Assembly: GCA_030512335.1 (NCBI GenBank)
Contig: JAULSU010000004.1
Coordinates: 62,001-126,000, forward strand
DNA length: 64,000 nt
Reading direction: 5' to 3'
Origin: Immersiella caudata
Taxonomy: Eukaryota; Ascomycota; Sordariomycetes; Sordariales; Lasiosphaeriaceae
Below, in pieces: positions 46,892 through 59,216 of the stretch. Position numbers and translations under genes: made by a program. Below the pieces are notes generated by a model that had not been told where the DNA came from, searched no databases, and was given only the letters and a program-made list of their open reading frames with translations. Position 1 is the stretch's first letter. Every line of letters begins with the position of its first letter.

Positions 46892-48043
46892 ATGAGCTCG
46901 CGCAACCGAAACGCGCGGCCGAACCGCAGCAGCGGCAGCACTCAGGGGGAAGAGGCCCAGCTGTGGGCACAGGTCAAAGAGGACATCAAGACCATGGTCG
47001 AGGGCGTCAATATCTCCAACGATGGAATACGCGACATCATCGCCCAGGACAACTACATCGCCAAGAACAAGGACAGCCCTGGCTTCAAGTACAGCGAGGA
47101 GGAGGGGAAACTCGACAGCATGTTCCGGAGCGGTGTTAAATACACCGACACGTCAAAGGCACATATTGACGCGCTCATTGAGCATGTCACCGTCTTGAGA
47201 GCCTTGGTGAAAGCTAGGGAGGACGCAGAGGCTCAAGCGGCGGGCGCCACAGCATTGTCGAGTCGAGAGAGGCCGGGTCTCCTCTCCAATGCCCCTCGGT
47301 CCAATTCTATGCGTGGCGCCAGTTCCCGAGACAAGGAGCAGGAGAAGAAGCGTGAACAGGAGCAGCGACAGCGAGAACTACAAAAGCAGCAGCAGCAACA
47401 ACAGGAGGAGAATCGGGATCCAGGATCCGTATACGACTTTGATGGTGCTGGCGACTCACCAGCGCCCTCCCCTATTGGCAGCCATACTCGGAAAATTGGC
47501 GGCAGCGCGGGTGCTGGAAGCGATCGCTCGACCAGAGATAGCCTGCCTCCTCGCAGCGGAACTCCGAGCAAAGCGGAGAGTGTCCCTCCTGAATTAGTTA
47601 TGCCAGGATCCGCTACCGCAGCCCAGCGGGCCAAGGTGCACTTTCACAAGGGGCAAGATGTCGTGTTCAAACCGAAGCCATCAGCCACCAATGAGAGCCC
47701 AGAATGGATGATGGGCCGTGTCCAGCAAGTGGTAGGGGACGGCAAACAGAGGCGATACAAGGTTCAGGATGCCGATCCAGACCTGACACCAGACCAGCGG
47801 GCGGAGTATCGCACCAATGCCAGCGCCATGATCCCGATTCCACCCTCAAGTGTCGACCTGCCAGACCTAGAGAAGGGCAAGACGGTGCTGGCACTCTATC
47901 CTGATAGCACTACATTCTATAAAGCTGAGGTGATAGGAAAGGATGGGCCCACAGGGAAGGTCAGCTTGCGCTTTGAGGGGGAGGAAAACAGTGTGACTCT
48001 CCAGCTTGTGGAGCGGAGATATGTCGTTGAATACAGGAGTTGA
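46892..48043 (+). CDS. sgf29: SGF29, SAGA complex histone-reader subunit
   Basis: Subunit of the SAGA acetyltransferase module that binds H3K4me2/3 through tandem Tudor domains. Single exon, 383 aa from the ATG at 46892 (MSSRNRNARPNRSSG); the frame is open slightly upstream but this Met fits. The N-terminal helical region ('EEAQLWAQVKEDIKTMVEG') leads to a Gln/Arg/Glu-rich linker (poly-Gln at about 168-176), then the C-terminal tandem Tudor region: 'AAQRAKVHFHKGQDVVFK', 'RRYKVQDADPD', 'IPIPPSSVDLPDLEKG', and the strongly diagnostic 'VLALYPDSTTFYKAEVIG' with 'SLRFEGEENSVTLQLVERR' closing it. Length and order match fungal SGF29. It is transcribed divergently from manA. Confidence 0.93.
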   Translation: MSSRNRNARPNRSSGSTQGEEAQLWAQVKEDIKTMVEGVNISNDGIRDIIAQDNYIAKNKDSPGFKYSEEEGKLDSMFRSGVKYTDTSKAHIDALIEHVTVLRALVKAREDAEAQAAGATALSSRERPGLLSNAPRSNSMRGASSRDKEQEKKREQEQRQRELQKQQQQQQEENRDPGSVYDFDGAGDSPAPSPIGSHTRKIGGSAGAGSDRSTRDSLPPRSGTPSKAESVPPELVMPGSATAAQRAKVHFHKGQDVVFKPKPSATNESPEWMMGRVQQVVGDGKQRRYKVQDADPDLTPDQRAEYRTNASAMIPIPPSSVDLPDLEKGKTVLALYPDSTTFYKAEVIGKDGPTGKVSLRFEGEENSVTLQLVERRYVVEYRS

Positions 48044-49106
48044 GGAGGCAACTGGATTACTGACGTTGATTGGATTTGCTTTAAACCAAACTTCTGGGAT
48101 TGTTTCCCTTGGAGCGGGGATTGAGGAACATCATCAGCGTTAACTCCTGGCAGGACTCTAGAACGTCAATAACAAGCTTATCAGCAGTTGGATACGTTCA
48201 TTGCCATAGCGCACAACCCAACTTTTAGCTACATTGCGTATCTTGCCACTCGAGTTGGCGTCTTGTTGTCTCGAAATCTGAGACTCGCCGACCCGCCAGC
48301 CCAATACCGTTGGCCCGTGCACGCCATTGCTGCAAGGGTAGCTGCAGACGAAAGCACAGGCCATTGTGGAGCCTGGCCTCGACGCACCATTGGCCGCTCC
48401 CATCAGGGGTTTGCAGATGGAGCCGCGTTCCTCTGCTGCTGAGCCTTCTCAAGTTTTCGATGTTTCGAACGCTGCAGCCTCTCGGTTGTGTGTGTGCTCT
48501 CGTATACCCCTTTTGACTTGAAGGCTACCGCAAGGCAACACCGCTAAAGAAACGCCAGGCATCTTTTTCTTGATCTGCACACCTTGGACGAAATTTTTGA
48601 CGACCCCGAGACGATTGAGGCGCGGTGAGTGGTGATTTCGGTCTGTTTGTTGTGTTTGGGAAGCGCGTCCGCGTCGAATTTGAGCCGCCCCGTTCAAAGA
48701 TATTATTGCCCCACAACCCGAACGCCCTCGGCTGCTACCGCCCCGTCCTCGAATTGACATTGGCGCTGGTTCCTCTCCGTCCTATCTTCACCGACATCGT
48801 GACTGACGTTTTTCTGTGTCTGCCAGTTTACTTTGACTGCGCTGTTGTGCTGCTTTCCGTCGCCCTTCGAACCGACTGATCGACGATAAGCCCGTCTTCG
48901 ATAACGCCAACTCTAGCGACCGCAATCTCGGGACGAAACCGTCACCGCTGTCATCTTTTTCGTCGCAATCTTCACCACACACAAGGACACAACAACTTTC
49001 ATCCGACGAACGAACCCGAGTACCATTTTTATCCCATAATACCGGCTAGACAGCCGACCAGTTTCAAACGCTAGAGGAGGTCCGCGAGGACAAGAACACC
49101 GACCAG
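48044..49106. other. Intergenic; likely long ARF6 leader
   Basis: About 1 kb. A possible leader intron donor (gcg|gtgagtgg near 48624) suggests that the ARF6 transcript starts well upstream. No protein gene seen. Confidence 0.4.
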
Positions 49107-49837
49107 ATGGGCGGCGTCGCTTCAAGTCTCAGTTCCCTCTTCGGCAAGATCTTGGGTGCCCGAGAAGTCCGAATCCTTATGCTGGGCCTCGATGCAGCAG
49201 GCAAGACAACAATCCTCTATAACCTTAAGATGCAACGCCAGGTGACCACTATCCCCACCGTCGGGTTCAACGTCGAGAGCTTTACGTTCAAAAACATCAA
49301 GTTCAACATGTGGGATGTTGGTGGCCAGGACAAGATCAGGCCTCTGTGGAGACACTACTACAGCGGTATGTTTTACTGGGTTCTGGCTATTCCGTCCGGC
49401 GCGCGCCGTGCCGTCTGGCATGTGTTCGGACAAAAAGACTAACAATGGAATTCTTCTCTCCCGTCTAGGCACACAAGCACTTGTATTCGTTGTCGACTCG
49501 GCAGACCGCGCTCGTATCGACGAAGCCAAGACAGAGTTGCATCGCATCATCAATGACCGCGAAATGAAGGACTGTATTCTGCTAGTCTTTGCCAACAAGC
49601 AGGATATTGCCGGCGGTGAGTCTTCCCATCCACGCCTACGACCTCTTTACGACAGCAGACTAAGTATGCTCTCCCATTACAGCCATGAAGCCTCACGAGA
49701 TCACCGAGAAGTTGCAGCTGTCTAAACTCAAAGACAGGGTGTGGTACGTGCAGCCTTCGGTTGCTCCGTCAAGCGAGGGCCTGGACGATGGCTTCTTATG
49801 GATGTCGGACCGCCTCAAGGCAATTGCGAAGAAATAG
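49107..49837 (+). CDS. arf6: ARF6-type small GTPase
   Basis: Membrane-traffic GTPase of the Arf family. Exons 49107..49365, 49469..49615 and 49683..49837 give 186 aa. Gly2 of MGGVASSLSSLFGKIL is the myristoylation site. Nucleotide motifs: P-loop 'GLDAAGKTT', switch I 'TTIPTVGFNVE', switch II 'WDVGGQDKIRPLWRHYY', 'NKQD' and a C-terminal Ser-Val-Ala in 'QPSVAPSS' where most Arfs have S/TCA. The run 'ELHRIINDREMKD' and 'AMKPHEITEKL' places it with ARF6 (yeast ARF3) rather than ARF1, so it probably acts at the plasma membrane in endocytosis and polarity. The N terminus is about 8 residues longer than mammalian ARF6. Introns begin gtatgt and gtgagt. Confidence 0.93.
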
Positions 49838-50925
49838 AGCGGCAACTGGACGGAGATGGGATCGAAGGGGCTCCCCGTGTCTACAGAACAGCCAAGCAAC
49901 CCGCCGATGATCATCGACATGTCGCGGACGAAGCCACGGATTCCGGAAGACCCGTCACAGTTCTCACATCCGATATTCGACTTGAGCCCGGAGGGCGCAA
50001 AACCTGTTCGGCAGCGAAGAATACCCTTCTCCGGGTCAGCATCTCGCCCCCCCTTCAGGAAGACGAGCTCCCGTCGTCCCGCGCACACCCGAATGGGGAA
50101 GATGAGATACGAGATGACAAGGGGGTTACCACATGGTTGCAATCTGATGATTGTTGAGCGGCAGTTACGGCATTTCAGGCGGCTGCTATTTTCCTGTCCA
50201 GGTTTGGGACCCTTTCCCATCAAGTACCCAAATGTTTCTGTCACAGACTGGTTTAGGAAGTTTGTCCGCGTTATCCTTACCCTACCATAATTCTGCAACT
50301 TTGTTGTTTTTCCTCTTTCTTTTTTCTTTTCCTTTTTTCTATCTATCTCTGTAGCTTACCCCCATGTAGGCAAGGGGAATGTTGGGATACCCAGAGGGAG
50401 GAATACGAAGGGGATGAGCGTAGTAGCAATGGAATGTTAAAGATTGTTCACACACTGACTTGGTATTTGGTGATGTGGGGCCTTTACCGACTCGGGTCGT
50501 CCTTGCAGCCGCTTCAGGGGCAGTGTGATGCGGGTCCCAGCAATCTGCAGTTCACCTTCACTTTGGGGCTCCCTCAGCAATGGCCACGAAAGGAAGAAAA
50601 GGTGAGCTTTTATTGTCTAGAAAGCAGAGGTCCATGCAGTCGTTGGTTTAATGCTTCATATCCCCGCATTTACACACGAGGTGGTATCTATAACTCGGAC
50701 AAACGACAAACAATGAAAAGCAACGCTTCGGCCATGCTACCCCAAAACGCCAGTCGCTCATCCATACCCATGCAGTTATCCACCGCGAGGTCCAAACCTC
50801 CAACGTAAGTTCGTGCGCAAGCTGGTATACGAGACCTGAGAATCTTCGAGCCGCTGGGCTAGCTCAAGGTCAGGTTCCGATATCGCCTTTTCATCCAACA
50901 CGCCCAGTGGAAGTGCAGGAGGTGC
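49838..50925. other. Convergent intergenic region
   Basis: Between the 3' ends of arf6 (+) and ssn3 (-); probably both 3' UTRs. A long pyrimidine tract lies at about 50300-50350. No gene seen. Confidence 0.5.
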
Positions 50926-52516
50926 CTACCCCTCCTTCACCCGCTTCCCAGGTCGTAGCGAGTCGTCTGGAAGGCCGCTCCTCTTTGTCCCGGGTAGTGA
51001 GCTCGTCCTGATGTCGTTGTCGTCTTGGCTCACCCTGCGATGGGGATACTCCATCTTCAGTCCCTCGAAGCAGTTCGCGCTGAGTGGATCGCCGTTCGAG
51101 AAAAAGGGGTGTTGAAGAGCTGCGGCTGCTGTGAGACGTTTGTCGGGGTCGTACTCAAGGAGACCGGCAAGGAGCTTGTATCCGTCGGCGCCCAAGCTCT
51201 GCAGAGAGGGAGCGCCGGATTGATTCGACCCTCCTCCGTGTCCATTGATGGTGTTGTAGTACCACTTCTCGAGATGACTCCCTCCTCCAGTCTGCCGCTG
51301 TGGTTGGTAGTGGTGGCTGTGATGTCCGTGGTGACCGTGGTGCGGCGCATTGAGAGGCGGTTGAAGTGTCGAGAGGGCGCTGTACTCGGTCATACTGGTC
51401 AACAAAGGCCATCGATCCTTGGTCGGCATTCCCATGATATCCACAATCTTCTGCATCTGATTGCGCTGGAAAGGCACCGTCTTCTTGCTGTCCATCTTGG
51501 CCTCTTCACCCTTAAAGATCGGTCGAAGTGATAGCAGCTCTGCAAATATGCAGCCGACGGCCCACATGTCTATCGCCGGAGTGTAATGCCTGCTGCCCAG
51601 CAGCAACTCGGGCGCTCTGTACCAGATCGTTACGACAACCTTGTCGCCGCTGTAAAGGCTGTGGAGTGGTTTTTGAAAGAGTCGGGCGAGACCGAGATCA
51701 CCGATCTTGACTTCGCCGGACGACGTCACCATGATGTTGGCCGGTTTGAGGTCGCGGTGCAGGACCCAGTTGGTGTGCAGGTACTGGCAGCCATTTAATA
51801 GCTGAAACATGATGCTCTTGATCGTGGTTGGCGGGATAGGGTGTCGGGGCTGTTGTGTGTGGTGGTGGATGATCTGGAGCAGGTCGTGTTCGGCGTACTC
51901 GAATACCATGAAGATGCACTTGTCCTCCAGGATGATCTCAATGAGTTTGATGACATTGGGGTGGTTGAGCTCGGAGCAGAGTGCCATCTCCCGGACCGCC
52001 GATTGAGAGATGCCGGTGTAAGTCACCTGTTCGCCCTCCTTGTCAGGCTTGAACTTCTTGATGGCGAACTCGCCAACTTGGCCTTGACGGCCAGAAGCCT
52101 TGTATACGCGGCCATACGTTCCACTGCTAATGAAACCGATGACCTTGTACTTGTCAATCACATGGACCTTGCTCTGATAGCCAATGGGCCCAATGCTGCG
52201 GTCAGCGGGATCTGCGGGTGCGTTAGTACATGCGGGGTGAAGCGATGGCGACGACGACGAAAGACGGCAGAGGGGACTGAGAGAGAGACTGACAACCCCC
52301 GGCTTGGTAACTGGCGACAGCCCTTCCACTTGGCCTCATCTGGCCGGCGATGCCGTTCCCACCCGCAACGTAGGGGTTCATGCCGTTGAAGGAGCGATTC
52401 GGCGGCTGCTGCTGCTGCTGCTGCGGATGCTGCGCGGCGGGAGGCCCGGGGAACGGGATGCCGTCTGGCTTGGCAGCCCTCCTCGGGAATGCCGGCGGAG
52501 CAAATCGGTCCGCCAT
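50926..52516 (-). CDS. ssn3: CDK8-type cyclin-dependent kinase, Mediator kinase SSN3/SRB10
   Basis: Kinase subunit of the Mediator CDK8 module that phosphorylates RNA polymerase II CTD and transcription factors. Exons 52516..52297 and 52211..50926 give 501 aa. A Pro/Gln-rich N terminus (QHPQQQQQQPP) precedes the kinase domain from about residue 95: glycine loop 'ISSGTYGRVYKA', catalytic Lys in 'EFAIKKFK', the CDK8-type alpha-C motif 'SQSAVREMALCSELNHPN', 'HRDLKPANIM', 'IGDLGLARLF' (DLG in place of DFG), and activation segment 'VVVTIWYRAPELLLGSRHY', which lacks the usual T-loop Thr. A His-rich insert ('HHGHHGHHSHHYQ') lies in the C-lobe. The intron donor is a weaker gttgtc; the acceptor is cgcag. 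Confidence 0.95.
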
Positions 52517-53975
52517 GGCGGGCAGCCGTCAAGGTGTGCTCAGTGGTGGGGTTGGGACCTTGCCAGCAGATAGAGAGGATAAGAGACGACGTTGCGAAAT
52601 AAAAACGGCGCAGCAGATCTTTGAAGCGAGGAAAAAGGAAGCAGCCAAAAAAAAGCTCGGACGCCCAGGTGGTCACAGCCGCAGCTGCATCACGTCACAT
52701 GTTGTGGATTGATCTGAGGTCTGACTTTGTTCGCGGCGGAGAGGAAAGCCAGGAGCGTAAAACAAGTTGAGAAGCGACGCACGACACCTCGTACCTTCGA
52801 ATGCAGCCTGCACGCTCCGCTTCAGATTCTGCGTCCTGGCTGCGGAGACCGACCCCGGGCCGGTAGCAGCTGACGGCGGGTTGGTGAGACTCATTTATAA
52901 ATTGTTTTCGTCGCAACCAGCGGCCAACGGCCAACAGACTTGGCGGAAGGAGGCCGCGCAAGACGGGGAAGATCCCGCCGCGTGACAAGAGATGAGACGG
53001 GTAGCCGAGTCAGCGAGTGTCGTTCTAGGAGTCCAGGCTGCGCGAGGCTCGCGGGGCGAGGACGAGATAGGCGATGCGCGCCAGCTCCGCGCAGGACAGG
53101 GAGAGGGGGGGAACAGGGGCGTTCGGCGTTCCGGCGGCCCCAGAGCGGAGGGAGCTATGTCTAAACTGCGAAGACTGACGACGCTATCGCAAGCTCATGC
53201 CCGCTGGACCGATGAGATTGGGCAGGTATCGTCGGGATGGGCCTGGACGGTGGTGGTGGGGCGCGCTGGAGGAGGCGAATTTGGGGTTGGAATGGCGGGC
53301 GAATGCCGTCCTTCGTCTGCGGAGGGGCTCCTAGAAAATGCGCCGATAGCGCGCCACTGGACACGTCAATCCAAGACAATGCGGGAGGTCATCCAACGCC
53401 GCTGCAGCTGAGGGATGCGGGCCGACTACGCATAAGGTTGGCGAACAGGAACAGGATGAGCGAGGACGCGAGATGGTGGTACAGGTTTGCTGCGACCAAA
53501 AACGGTTGCGAACATGGAGGCGTGAAGTTGTGTGGAGTCGGTCGAGCCCCCAGGTCTACAGCTGTGGCTTGCCGAGGGGTGGGATGTGGCTGGGCCTTGA
53601 CTAGATGAGGGGCCAATGAGGGGGCTGGGGTTGAGCCCCACGATCTGTCGGCCCGCCCCTCCTCTCCATCCAACTTCGACTCCTTTTCCCGTGCGATGCG
53701 AGCCAAGCCATGTTGGGTGCGAGGATAAGCGCTTCATAATTCCAATCCTATGCATGCTGGCTGACGGGCATCCTCTGGTTTCCTTTTTGGACAGTAGGAT
53801 GTCTCCGCTCCAATCGCAGACGCTGAGTTCAGGCAAGCAAGAGCACACTCAGGCGATAATATGTTCAGGGGCACACTATTAGGGATAAGGTTCGCTTCAT
53901 CTTCCAATGTCTTTTTGGCTTCCCTTCACGTCGTAGACAGCGAAATACGCAACGCCTGCTAAAATAAAACCACGC
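52517..53975. other. Intergenic, no gene seen
   Basis: About 1.5 kb between the ssn3 promoter side and the 3' end of arp2 (both minus strand). GC-rich frames of up to 140 codons lack any domain. Confidence 0.5.
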
Positions 53976-55285
53976 CTATCGGGGACCCAACTTCTCCAGC
54001 ACCCTTGGCCCTTGCTCCTCCCACTCCTGCTTCGTAATCCACATGCTCTCCTTGTCCGCCATAATATTCGCCAGGACGGCGCCTCCAAGGAAGACCATGT
54101 GTCTTCTTCGGGGCGGATCCTCTATCCTGACCTTGAACTTGCTCAGACGCTCGGGGTTGCCGTTCAGAACCCTTGTGAGCCACAGCTGCTTCAGCTCCTT
54201 CTCCAGGCGTGATGGCAACCCAGGGTACATGCTGCTACCGCCCGACAAAACAATGGCCTTGAAGAGCGACGAACGGACATCGACATCGGCGGCCTGGATG
54301 GTGTTGAAGAGGAATTCAGCAATACCAGGTTGGTCGCAGTCGACAAGGTGGGGCTGGAACAGGCACTCAGGGGCCTCGAATCGCTCTGACCCAACCCGGA
54401 TGACACGGCCGTCGGGCAATGTGTAGCTCTCCACCAGCACCGTAGTGTCTTCGCTTAGTCTCTTGTCCAACTCGAGGTCGTAGGAAACGTAGCAGAGCTT
54501 CTCCTTGATCTGGCGCACAGTCTCGAAGTCGGCTGTTCTGTTGAGCGCGTATCCCCTGCGCAGCAGAAGGGCGATTAGATTGCGAGTGACATCACGGCCA
54601 GCGACATCGAGGCGACGAGTGAGATGGTTGAGAACGACGGATTCGTAGACGGGGACGATATGTGTTACTCCGTCGCCTGAGTCGACGACGACGCCAGAGC
54701 TCAAACCTGGGGCGCGAGCGGGTTAGCCAAGCCAAGCGGAGCTGCGCTTACGAAGATGGGGGATCGTAGCTACCTTGCGCATAGAGTGCCAGCACCGCCT
54801 GGATCGCGACGTAGACCCCGCCGAAGTCGTATCTCTCAAACATGACCTCGCACATTTGCTCGCGGTTCTTCAGGGGGTTGAGCGGCGGCTCTGTGAGCAG
54901 AATCTTGCGGCCGCGCGGGTCGATCTTCATCTTCTCGAAGAAGGTATAGTCCCAGAGGTGCTGCATATCGTCCCACTTCTTGACAATACCATTCTCCATG
55001 GGGTAGCTGATTTGGAGCATGGTGCGTGCCGCAGAGGCCTCGTCGCCGCACATGATGTCCTTAATGACCATGTCCTCACCACCCTTCTCCTCTGTTCGGA
55101 GGATCGGCCGGCCGACGATAGATGGATACTGGAACTCGGGAAAGTTTTGCGCCGCATAGCCGACCTTGAGGAAGCCGGTGCCTCCATCGAGCACTGCAGC
55201 GGGAGGGGCGGAACGTCAGTCATGGATAACAGCAGAGGAGCTTGGGCAATTGGCGCCTACCAATGGGGATGGTGCCGCTCGCCAT
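53976..55285 (-). CDS. arp2: Actin-related protein 2 (Arp2/3 complex)
   Basis: Subunit that, with Arp3, nucleates branched actin at cortical patches. Exons 55285..55261, 55193..54774 and 54706..53976 give 391 aa, the usual Arp2 length. Exon 1 encodes only eight and a third codons (MASGTIPI). Actin-fold motifs: phosphate-1 loop 'VLDGGTGFLKVGYA', 'LTEPPLNPLKNREQMCEVM', phosphate-2 loop 'VVDSGDGVTHIVPVYE', 'RRLDVAGRDVTRNLIALL', adenosine motif 'IVLSGGSSMYPGLPSRLEK', and 'HMVFLGGAVLANIM'. 'GVTHIVPVYESVVL' and the overall loops point to Arp2 rather than actin or Arp3. Introns begin gtaggc and gtagct. Confidence 0.97.
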
Positions 55286-55687
55286 TGTAAAGAGTGCGCA
55301 AGCGAAAAAGAAAAAAAAGAATGGCTAGGCCTCGTGCGGATCGCGGATCGTGGGAGCAGAAGCTGGCGAAGCTTGCGAAGCTGTCGTTGTGCTTCAAGCG
55401 TGGTGTTGCCTACCAACGACGTCTTTGGTGGGGTTGTTGCGGCCAAGCGGCTTTCGTCAGCAGCGTTTGTGGCTGGGTTGCACCTCAAGGTGGGGCCACG
55501 TGATACCCCGCACCCTCAACACATCGGGTTGCGACTGCCATCCGCTGTCGGGGGTTACAGGGGCGCTGCCCGCCGAAGAGCCCCTCTTCAGAGCAGTGAA
55601 CTTTGTGGGTACTGACTTGGCTGCTACAACTTCGATTCCAGAGTTCAGATGACCCTGCGGAAGTACTACGACGACGAGGACCTCACA
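55286..55687. promoter_or_regulatory. Divergent promoter region arp2 / racemase-like gene
   Basis: About 360-400 nt between outward-facing starts, depending on which ATG (55649 or 55688) the racemase-like gene uses. No specific element recognised. Confidence 0.5.
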
Positions 55688-56570
55688 ATGGCGACCAAGT
55701 TCCTCCGACGATCCACCCGGATCCTAGTTCTGAACCCTAATTCCTCAGAGTCCATGACACACGGCGTCGAAGACGCTATTCGCACTCTGCATCTCTCACC
55801 AGTAAGTCACCAAGGGTGCAATTCCAAGCCGCCATCCTAATTCGAGCTATGCAATACACAACTGACGCATGTTGCAGTCGACCGAAATTTACACATATAC
55901 CGCCCCGACCGGAAGCCCCGCTAGCATCAACGATGGAGAGGATGTCCTTCGCAGCAGCGAGATCGTGTACCTAGACCTCACTAAAACCGGCGCCCTGAAA
56001 CAATACGACGCTGTCCTGGTCGCATGCTTCAGCGTCCACCCACTTGTCCAGCTTCTAGGCGCGGAAGAAGGTGCCCGGGGAAAGCTCGTCGTGTCTGGCA
56101 TCTTCGAAGCCGGTGTCCTTGCGTCCATAGCATTGCTGGCCCAGCCTCCACTTCATACGGCAGCACCACGCAAGTGGGGAATTGTGACAACACGGAAGTT
56201 CTGGGAGGCGCACTTGACGCGCGGGGTCAACGCCTTCCTCGGTACCGATCTCGAAGCCCTAAACGAGAAGTTTGCCGGCGTCGAGACAACGGGCCTGGAT
56301 GCCGGAGATTTCCACGGTGGCGTCAGCCCGGAGGTCATTCGTCAGAAGCTTGTGGAGGCGACGAAGCGGCTGCTCGGTCGCGGCTTGGTTGACTGCGTCG
56401 TCATGGGATGCGCTGGAATGGCGGGACTCGAGGAGATTATCCGCTCGGCTGCCATTGATGAATATGGTCCCGAGCAAGGTGGCCAGGTGTTCATCATCGA
56501 TGGTGTGAAGGCTGGGATTGGCTTGTTGGAACAGACGGTTCAGAATAAGGAAATGTTCCGGAGAGCATAA
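55688..56570 (+). CDS. Asp/Glu/hydantoin racemase-fold protein, DCG1-like
   Basis: Cofactor-independent racemase family that uses two cysteines; yeast Dcg1 belongs here and is linked to nitrogen/allantoin genes, with unproven activity. Exons 55688..55801 and 55878..56570 give 268 aa; an in-frame ATG at 55649 would add 13 residues. The N-terminal 'RILVLNPNSSESMTHGVED' is the family start (LxxNPNSS). The first catalytic Cys is in 'AVLVACFSVHPLV', the second in 'VDCVVMGCAGMAGLEE'; 'VVSGIFEAGVLAS' and 'VFIIDGVKAGIGLLEQ' are further family segments. The intron is gtaagt...gcag. The substrate cannot be predicted from sequence. Confidence 0.88.
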
Positions 56571-56711
56571 GCGTGGAGTGCCACGAGGACTGGTGATGTC
56601 AGCTTTGAGTTGTCTGCAATGCCAGCGCAGCAACGTGTCCGGATAGTTGTGAAATAATTTGCGTGTAATTACTACTTACGTTGGCAGCTGTGAGCTCAGC
56701 CCACATTCACT

Positions 56712-58309
56712 TCAGTCAACACGCCTTACTCTCCCCCAAACCTCATCAGCGTCCTTCTTGTCCTTCGTTTCGGGCACATTCCGCGAAATGAAACCGGTGA
56801 AGATCAGTGCGAAACCTGCGAAGAGGAAGTAGACCCATCCCGCCCCACCGAGAGCATTGTTCAAAGCCGTGTTGATGATGGGGAAAAGGTAGGCAACCAG
56901 AAACGTGGCGGCGTAGTTAGCCCCCAGTGCCCACGATTGTGTGGCACCCACGGCCTCGGGGCCGACGAGTTCGGAGGCTAGAATGAACGGCACCGGCCCT
57001 AACCCGAGGGCGAAGAACCCGACGAAGAACAGGACCGAAATAGCGGACAAGATCTTGATGCCGAAAACGATAGATAGGGCAAGGGCCAGAGAGCTGGAGC
57101 CTTGTCCAACAATGGAGAGCAGCAGGCAGGCCTTCCGGCCAAACCTGTCTGGCAGGGGTGATGACGCCATGGTCATGCCGAGATTGACGATGGAGATGAT
57201 GATGGTCAGAAGAGCGGAGCTGGTGGGAAGCAGATCCTGGAGCAACGAAACAGAGTACATGATGATGGAGTTGATACCGCAAAGCTGCTGGGCAAACATA
57301 ATACCCACAACGGCGATGATGGCGGGCCGGTAGAGCGGATCGCGGACGACTTGGACGAATCCAAGGTGCGTCGTCTCGGAGCGGGGGCCAGAGGCCTGAG
57401 GTGCTAAAGGGGTGGCGGGTGTGTCGGACAGGGCGCTCTCGTGGCGGGTGAGCAGTCCTTCTTCTTCCGTAGAAAGTTTGCCATCACCCTGCCCCCAAGC
57501 CTCGACTTCTTCGTCGATGTTGGACTGCTTGCCCCTTATCCTTTGGAGAATGCGCCGCGCCTTGGTCAAGTCCCCTTTCGCTGTAGCAGTCCACGCCGGG
57601 CTCTCCGGGACCAAGAATAGGCCAACAGCCTGAGCTAAAGCAATGATGACACCGATGCCGAGGATCCATCTCCAGGCGTTGTCATGGCTGAGGAAGTACC
57701 CAAGAGTCTGGGTGAAGAGAATGCCGACGTTGATGCTGATCTGGGTGAATGCTCCGAAGAATCCTCGCCGCGCTGGGGGAGCCACCTCGCTGATGTATAA
57801 CGGCACAATGACCGTGCTGGCGCCGGCACCCACGCCCCCGAGGAAGCGACCGATGGACATCAGAAGGACGGATGACGCAAGGGTTTCGGTGGTCGACCCG
57901 AGGAAGTAGAAGAGGGCCGTGAGCTGCATGGAGAGCCAGCGCCCACGCTTGGATGCGAAAGGTCCAGCTGTCAGGGCGCCGAGGAGACCGCCGACGGTAA
58001 ATATGGCTGAGACTGTTGCAAAGGATGCATCGTCCATCGGGATACAGTCCTGGGTGGGAGCGGACGGGCCGGGCTTGATCAGCGCAGCGACCGTTTCGAG
58101 TGTCGAGATTGACTTCTTGCGGCAGGTGATGACATCGGCGGGCGCGTTGAGCTCGGCCTAGAAATAAAATAGCATCAGCGACCGGAATCGTGCCGCGGGG
58201 CCGCTGAGAGGGTACTCACAAGATGGAAGCCGAACTGGAGGGGGCCGAGGGTGCTGATCAACATCAGCAGCAAGAGGTACGGCGTCACATCGCGGAGGCC
58301 GGGCGCCAT
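56712..58309 (-). CDS. MFS sugar-porter family transporter (VPS73/YBR241C-like)
   Basis: Twelve-helix membrane transporter of the sugar porter family. Exons 58309..58220 and 58157..56712 give 511 aa. It starts MAPGLRDVTPYLLLLMLIS with helix 1 spanning the intron (FGFHL/AELNAP). Signature elements: 'SIGRFLGGVGAGASTVIVP', 'YISEVAPPARRGFFGAFTQ', a PESPAW variant of the PESPR motif ('FLVPESPAWTATAKGD'), 'QQLCGINSIIMYSV' in helix 7, 'DRFGRKACLLLSI', and 'RNVPETKDKK' at the end. A central cytoplasmic loop of about 80 residues is hydrophilic. It resembles yeast Vps73 and YBR241C, vacuole-linked sugar-porter homologues, more than plasma-membrane hexose carriers (inference); substrate unknown. Introns: gtgagt...ctag. 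Confidence 0.9.
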
Positions 58310-59216
58310 GGCAGCGGCGTGAAAAAAACAGCTGATGGTGTGCTTGAGACTTCAATTAATTCGCATGATACCTGACGATTGCAAGGCAAGGATGAAGCTA
58401 TTGCCGGACCGATTGACGTTGTTGCGGAGACCTCTGGGACGCGGTCCCGAGCTCCAGCTAACGTGCCGGGATGGCGTTGGTAGCCTGGCTCTATTCGCTT
58501 AGGTCCAGCCCCTAGCCGAGTATGGAGCAGAGCATGGTCACCCGACAACAGGTAGAAATCCAAGATCAGCCGCCTTTCTAAATTACCCGGCTGTTTGTCA
58601 TGACATACAATCAGTTAGCTTATTTATGCATCAACAAAGACTGGAAAACATCGTTGTTTCAATGATAATCGTTGCAAACTGCCCCGATTCAACCACCACT
58701 CCAGGCAAATGCGGTTAACCGAGAGACTCCACCGTGGGCCGACCCATAGGGAGGAGCCTCTGCCGGGTACCCCTGCCACCAAAAGTCACGACAGCTCGAC
58801 ATCGCAACAGCAGCATCATGTTGCGCTGCAAAACTCGAAGTCTCAATGGAGCACGGCCTGAAGCAACGGCGATGCGTCAGTTTTTGTAACTTCCAAGCTC
58901 TTTCAACCACCCCCGAGAAGATGTCGACCCTAGTTCCAGGTGCTGCGGGCGCGCATCAGGGTGGCACAGCTCAGCACCGCTGAGCCAACCGAATGGCGAG
59001 CAAGCGCCCGGGAATCCAGCCGCCGTGGCGATGGCAGACGACCACAACAGGAGGCCGCAGATATTGGAGCACAGCCTGCTGGGCGCCTAATGTTTCGCCC
59101 GCTGTCGCTTATATGTTTCTAGATCCCCAGGTAGCAATCGCCCCGTACAACTCTTCAGGCTTTCCATCGATGTGATCACGAGAAAGCGTCTGTTTCCTGA
59201 TTCATGAGCACCCGAG
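58310..59216. promoter_or_regulatory. Divergent region between MFS transporter and STAND gene
   Basis: About 900 nt between outward-facing starts. No gene or specific element seen. Confidence 0.45.

Noticed and set aside
49693..50298. 201-codon minus-strand frame
   Set aside because: Starts antisense to ARF6 exon 3 and continues through the 3' UTR; no domain.
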